Shown: positions 33,320-36,617 of the stretch, in pieces
How positions within the stretch are numbered: the stretch's first letter is position 1
How the letters are laid out: every line of letters starts with the position of its first letter
Made by a program: the position numbers and the translations under genes
The notes under the pieces: model-generated
The model's database searches: none
Seen by the model: the letters and a program-made list of their open reading frames with translations, nothing else
Told to the model about the DNA's origin: nothing
Origin: an uncultured Oscillospiraceae bacterium
GTDB taxonomy: Bacteria; Bacillota; Clostridia; Oscillospirales; Ruminococcaceae
Assembly (NCBI GenBank): GCA_934481445.1
Contig: CAKSPC010000027.1
Location: 1 to 36,617 of the forward strand
DNA: 36,617 nucleotides
Direction: 5' to 3'

Positions 33320-35029
33320 ATGAACTATAATGAAATATTTCCGTTCATAAGACCGAATTACTACAAAGGAAAGCAGCTCACGGTGCGGGATTTTCGCGAG
33401 GAGCACGGCTATCTTGACAGCAAGCTGCGGGCGCTCCGCTGCGGAGTGTGCGGCGCGGGGGTAGTAAGCGGGTTTGATGTTGTGGCGGTGGATGATGAGA
33501 ATTACTCGGTGGAGTGCGGGTACGCGTTTGACCGATACGGGAGAGATATCTGCATTGATGTTCCGGTGCTTCGGAATATCACCGCTACGGACGGATTTGA
33601 TGCCGTTGACACGGGCAGCGAGGTGTATCTCTGCGCGGAATATTCCGAGCTGCCGATGGATAAGACATCCCCTATGTACGACAGCAGCAGGACGGAATAC
33701 GACCGATACAGAGAGGGCTACAGGCTGTTTTTCACTAACGAGCGGCCGCGGGGCAACATAAACGGGCTGTCCGCCGTGGCGGAAACGGTAACGGAGTTAT
33801 ACCGCGCGGAGGGGCTGACGGTGTATATCGTCGTACCGAAATATGTTAGCGCCGGGGAGAGCCTTGCGGTGACGGTGGCGGTGGATAAACACGGGCTGGA
33901 TAAGAGCGTTTCGGCGGAGATAAACGTCCACTGCGACAGCTTCAGCGACGGCACGGGCGTTATTTACTACAACGCTGAGGACACCTGCGACCACTGGGAG
34001 CAGCGCATATATCTCCCGCCGCACAGCAGGAATGCGGGGATGAACAAAGTAACAGCTACGGCGGCGGATATAAAGATAATCGTCGGGGAGGAGCAGGTGC
34101 CCTGTCTTGGCGCCACTGCGGCTACTGAGGTCATTGACGAGCCCGTCAGCGAAAGACTTCGCAGGGAGTATTTCCACCTCGATGTAATGAACGACGATTC
34201 TCTGCTGTATCTCGCGCAGTTTTACCTCGACAACGGCGGAAAGCGCATAGGGATGATACGCACGCTTCCGTTTGACCAGTACATACACAGCGCACCGATA
34301 GATTTTATAATGAGCAGGATACCGAAGCAGCCCGAAATGCGGCAGCAGTCCGCAGGGATAAACGACGCTGTCCTTTCGGCGCGCGAGCCCGCCGCTAACA
34401 ACATTTCCAGCGGCGTGGAGAGTATCGACATAACCAATGACTACCGCGGGAAGATATATTATTCATCCGAGATAGTGCACGGGCTGGGCGAGGGAAGCGT
34501 TTCATACAGCGTCGGGTTTGAGTGCGTGGACAGCTTCTCGGGTGACGCGGACGACACGGTTGTTTTCGGCGACCCGTCGCTGTTTGAGGGCACGCCGTAC
34601 AGCATGGATTTCCCGAAGATACAGCACAGCATTATTTCGTATAATTCCAAGGGAACGTTCAGGATAGCGGTGCGGCTTCTGGACAGGATAAATGCGGGCA
34701 GCATACGGCTTCACTGGGTCGCGGTGAGGGCGCAGGAGCAGTCGGCAAAGGATATGATGGACGTGGAAAAGGTTTCGATATCCATCAAGCCCAACCTTGT
34801 TAACATCGAGCCGCGGGAAACAGTGGGGCTTGAGTGCATTATCGAGGGCACAGACAATACGAACTGCATATGGGACGTCGCGGACAAGAACGGCGGCACC
34901 ATCAGCAGGAACGGTATTTACAAGGCACCGTCTGCCGAGGGCGTTTATACGGTCACGGCGACCAGCGTGAAGTATCCGACCAAAAAGGCGGTAAATTATA
35001 TTATCGTAAGCAAGCGCAAGGAGATTTAA
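33320..35029 (+). CDS. baseplate/fibre-like CIS protein with C-terminal Ig-like domain
   Basis: 569 residues. The opening 'FIRPNYYKGKQLTVRDFREEHGYLDSKLRALRC' (in part), followed by 'GVVSGFDVVAV', matches the 'NYF.GqlLt..DF..Eq.Y...k...LN..LhG.GvV.GL.V' pattern of proteins common at the end of eCIS baseplate operons (from memory). The middle is beta-rich and not recognised. Residues about 490-569 form a BIG/Ig-like domain ('VSISIKPNLVNIEPRETVGLECII', 'GTISRNGIYKAPSAEGVYTVTATS'). It is the last gene before the terminator, so it may be a baseplate rim or short fibre part. No long receptor-binding fibre follows. Confidence 0.82.
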   Translation: MNYNEIFPFIRPNYYKGKQLTVRDFREEHGYLDSKLRALRCGVCGAGVVSGFDVVAVDDENYSVECGYAFDRYGRDICIDVPVLRNITATDGFDAVDTGSEVYLCAEYSELPMDKTSPMYDSSRTEYDRYREGYRLFFTNERPRGNINGLSAVAETVTELYRAEGLTVYIVVPKYVSAGESLAVTVAVDKHGLDKSVSAEINVHCDSFSDGTGVIYYNAEDTCDHWEQRIYLPPHSRNAGMNKVTATAADIKIIVGEEQVPCLGATAATEVIDEPVSERLRREYFHLDVMNDDSLLYLAQFYLDNGGKRIGMIRTLPFDQYIHSAPIDFIMSRIPKQPEMRQQSAGINDAVLSAREPAANNISSGVESIDITNDYRGKIYYSSEIVHGLGEGSVSYSVGFECVDSFSGDADDTVVFGDPSLFEGTPYSMDFPKIQHSIISYNSKGTFRIAVRLLDRINAGSIRLHWVAVRAQEQSAKDMMDVEKVSISIKPNLVNIEPRETVGLECIIEGTDNTNCIWDVADKNGGTISRNGIYKAPSAEGVYTVTATSVKYPTKKAVNYIIVSKRKEI

Positions 35030-35033
35030 TGAT

Positions 35034-35062
35034 AAACAGCCGCCATTTTTGGCGGCTGTTTT
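35034..35062 (+). terminator. Rho-independent terminator of rightward CIS operon
   Basis: AAACAGCCGCC (35034-35044) and GGCGGCTGTTT (35051-35061) form an 11-bp perfect stem with loop ATTTTT, followed by a short T-run. It lies 5 bp after the last CIS stop codon. In the reverse direction the stem is followed by TATCATT, so it may also weakly stop transcripts from the sigma/anti-sigma operon. Confidence 0.92.
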
Positions 35063-35145
35063 GTGGTATGGGGATATCAACGAGAATAAAATCCAACCTT
35101 ATTTGGCGGCGACTTGAAGAAGAGAACTGCGCAGGTTTCATTATA

Positions 35146-35691
35146 TTATTGTGTACTTGTGTTTGGAGAGGTATTGTCAGTGATCATCCATTCTCCGGTT
35201 TCTGCATTCTGAGTCAGATAGAAGAATTGTTCCGTATAACCGTCATCCAAAAAAGTTTTGGTGTGGTCGTACTCAACGTAGTATTTCGCCCATACGACAA
35301 TAAAGTGTTCGGCGAGAAATTCGTCCGTCCATCCCCGTGCTTCCGCAAGGTCGCTGCCAGTATATTCTGCCCTTATGCGGGCTGTTTCGTCTTCGTCAAT
35401 TTTAATTTCGTCAACGCGGACGGTGATCGTGTATTCTTTGTCGGCCTGCCCCTCGATAGCGCTTTGAACGGTTATTATCGGATCGACAGAGTTTTTTTGC
35501 AGCCACGGGTCAAACAGCCCCGATTCATAAGCGGCAAAACCGCACAGCGCCATCAGGACTACCGCGGCGGCGATCAATACGGCAATTCTTCCGGGACTTC
35601 CGGACAGGCGGATCTTATTGTAAGAAAGTGCTTCGTCAACATATTTTGTGCCAAGTTCGCTCATAGCGTCGGAAAACGTTTTTGTGTTCAT
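35146..35691 (-). CDS. anti-sigma-factor-like membrane protein
   Basis: 181 residues. An N-terminal cytoplasmic segment (about 1-33, 'FSDAMSELGTKYVDEAL') is typical of clostridial ECF anti-sigma proteins. One membrane helix follows (about 35-56, AVLIAAAVVLMALCGFAAY), then an outside domain of 125 residues with no match I recognise. The ATG overlaps the sigma stop as ATGA (35688-35691), the normal arrangement for a sigma/anti-sigma pair. GGGAGG lies 7 bp before the start. It would hold the sigma factor at the membrane until a surface signal arrives. Confidence 0.8.
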   Translation of the reverse strand: MNTKTFSDAMSELGTKYVDEALSYNKIRLSGSPGRIAVLIAAAVVLMALCGFAAYESGLFDPWLQKNSVDPIITVQSAIEGQADKEYTITVRVDEIKIDEDETARIRAEYTGSDLAEARGWTDEFLAEHFIVVWAKYYVEYDHTKTFLDDGYTEQFFYLTQNAETGEWMITDNTSPNTSTQ

Positions 35692-36251
35692 ACGAGTACC
35701 TCCCTTTCGATTAAGTATTGCCTCATTTTCCCGCGAATGCGGGTCAGCCGGACGGAGATGTTTTTTTCCGAAAGCCCCATCATCTGTGCTATGTCCTTGC
35801 AGCTATCGGAAAACCAATAGCGGCGCATGAAGATAACGCGGTTTTCGATGGTCAGTGTGTCCAGAAAACTTTCGATGATACGGGCTAACTCCCTGGCTTC
35901 AATTTCTGTTTCTACTGTGTTCGGGGCTGCTATACAGGCTTCGATTTCCTCTAAAGCTATTGTGTATCGGCTGTTTCTTTTGGCTGCTTTGTTTCTCCAA
36001 TATGTTTTCAGCGAAATGTTACGAACGATTTTCAGAAGATAGGATAACAGCGGATCTGGACGGGCAGGAGGGATGGCGTTCCATGTGCCTAAATAAGCGT
36101 CGTTGACGCATTCCTCTGCATCCTCTCTGCTTCCCACAATGTTATATGAGAGTTTGTGACAGGCTTTTCCGTATTTATTGTCTAGTTCCCGCAACCCTTG
36201 CTCTGACCGTTCAAAAAACATTTCTATGATTTTTTCATCATCTGTCATCAT
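35688..36251 (-). CDS. ECF-type RNA polymerase sigma-70 factor
   Basis: 187 residues. Sigma region 2 is at about 20-95 ('CHKLSYNIVGSREDAEECVNDAYLGTWNAIPP' in part, 'LLKIVRNISLKTYWRNKAAKR'). Region 4 is at about 130-185 ('LDTLTIENRVIFMRRYWFSDSCKDIAQMMGLSEKNISVRLTRIRGKM', in part). The start could be ATG 36251 or the adjoining ATG 36248; GGAGG is 4 bp from the first and 7 bp from the second, so the second is at least as likely. It may control itself and a surface-stress regulon. A link to the neighbouring CIS is possible but not shown. Confidence 0.95.
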   Translation of the reverse strand: MMTDDEKIIEMFFERSEQGLRELDNKYGKACHKLSYNIVGSREDAEECVNDAYLGTWNAIPPARPDPLLSYLLKIVRNISLKTYWRNKAAKRNSRYTIALEEIEACIAAPNTVETEIEARELARIIESFLDTLTIENRVIFMRRYWFSDSCKDIAQMMGLSEKNISVRLTRIRGKMRQYLIEREVLV

Positions 36252-36277
36252 ACCGCCTCCTTTCCGGCTTCACCTAT

Positions 36278-36305
36278 ATACTACGGTTTTAGCGGCGAAT
36301 ACTAC
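36278..36305 (-). promoter_or_regulatory. direct repeat upstream of sigma gene, candidate promoter or regulator site
   Basis: ATACTAC occurs at 36278-36284 and again at 36299-36305 (minus strand GTAGTAT), 21 bp apart, or two helical turns, and 26 bp before the sigma start codon. TAGTAT/TATATA could serve as a -10. This is a weak assignment. Confidence 0.3.
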
Positions 36306-36338
36306 ATCAAATCCAAAAGTTTTTAAAAATAAATAATA

Positions 36339-36466
36339 GATAAACATGAAGAGTAAGTAGGTACACGCATCGTTTTTCATGGTTTCACTATGCGAAATCG
36401 CGGACGACCGTCCGCGAAATGAAAAACGATGCCACCAAATAATAAAACCGACCCTACAGTCGGATT
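36339..36466 (+). repeat. structured tandem repeat, copy 1
   Basis: A 128-bp unit (36339-36466) recurs 151 bp further on. It contains a perfect 14-bp outer inverted repeat (36367-36380 with 36419-36432). Inside are an imperfect TTTCAC/TGCGAAA hairpin and a perfect 9-bp GC-rich hairpin (36398-36406 with 36409-36417). A small CCGAC/GTCGG hairpin follows (36448-36463). No convincing gene is present in 36252-36617. It could be a non-coding RNA, a MITE-like element or a repeat array. Confidence 0.85.
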
Positions 36467-36489
36467 GTATTTACTGCTTAAACAGAAAA

Positions 36490-36617
36490 GATAAACATGA
36501 AGAAGAAGCAGGCGCACGCGTCGTTTTTCATGGTTTCGCAATGCGAAATCGCGGACGACCGTCCGCGAAATGAAAAACGATGCCACCAAATAATAAAACC
36601 GACCCTACAGTCGGATT
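36490..36617 (+). repeat. structured tandem repeat, copy 2, reaching window edge
   Basis: Nearly identical to copy 1. In the outer stem (36518-36531 with 36570-36583) an A to G change turns an A-U pair into G-U, so pairing is kept as RNA. The inner hairpin becomes perfect here (TTTCGCA/TGCGAAA). The copy ends exactly at the right edge, so the array may continue. Confidence 0.85.

Noticed and set aside
1..35062. Prophage or R-type tailocin
   Set aside because: No capsid, portal, terminase, integrase, holin or endolysin in the window, and AAA+ ATPase, DUF4255 and two J-like proteins point to an eCIS-type system.
36377..36589. Small open frames on both strands across the structured repeats
   Set aside because: They span both repeat copies and follow palindromic DNA; no ribosome site; best seen as by-products of the repeat.

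Overview
The window looks like a chromosomal segment of a Gram-positive gut-type Firmicute, probably Ruminococcus or another Oscillospiraceae. The grounds are strong AGGAGG-type ribosome binding sites before most genes, a mid-to-high GC content with AT-rich intergenic gaps, a copper-amine-oxidase-like 'stalk' domain typical of Clostridia, and a clostridial-style ECF sigma/anti-sigma pair. The genus is inferred, not proven.

Almost all of it (1-35062) is one large contractile injection system (CIS) locus of the Afp/PVC/eCIS type, laid out as two divergent operons that share a 223-bp control region (16140-16362). The leftward operon encodes, in order of transcription: a small tail-assembly or baseplate-like protein, a DUF6760-type 63-aa protein, a second tube protein, a gp27/gpD-like hub, a gp5/gpV-like spike, three envelope proteins (a MORN-repeat membrane protein, a TolC-family protein with a signal peptide, and a membrane-anchored coiled protein with a stalk domain), a Pvc16/DUF4255 protein, an unrecognised 161-aa protein, a PAAR-like DUF4280 tip protein, an Afp15-like AAA+ ATPase, and a giant repetitive protein that runs off the left edge. 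The rightward operon encodes: a charged 177-aa protein, a YbjN/chaperone-like protein, sheath, inner tube, a 1371-aa protein with a 28-residue repeat, an Afp7-like CIS tube/baseplate protein, a multi-pass membrane receptor with a HAMP and degenerate class III cyclase domain, gp25, two baseplate-J-like proteins, a P2-I-like tail protein, and a 569-aa baseplate/fibre-like protein. A strong Rho-independent hairpin ends it.

The parts needed for a contractile particle are nearly all present: tube, sheath, hub, spike, tip, wedge, cap and ATPase. No capsid, terminase, portal, lysis gene, integrase or classic receptor-binding fibre is seen. Instead at least four genes inside the structural operons encode proteins with membrane or export signals. 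The most interesting reading is a membrane-docked, possibly signal-gated contractile machine in a monoderm bacterium, rather than a free extracellular particle. That reading is an inference from gene content.

Right of the terminator is an unrelated-looking leftward ECF sigma/anti-sigma pair (35146-36251). At the edge (36339-36617) are two tandem copies, period 151 bp, of a highly structured non-coding repeat.
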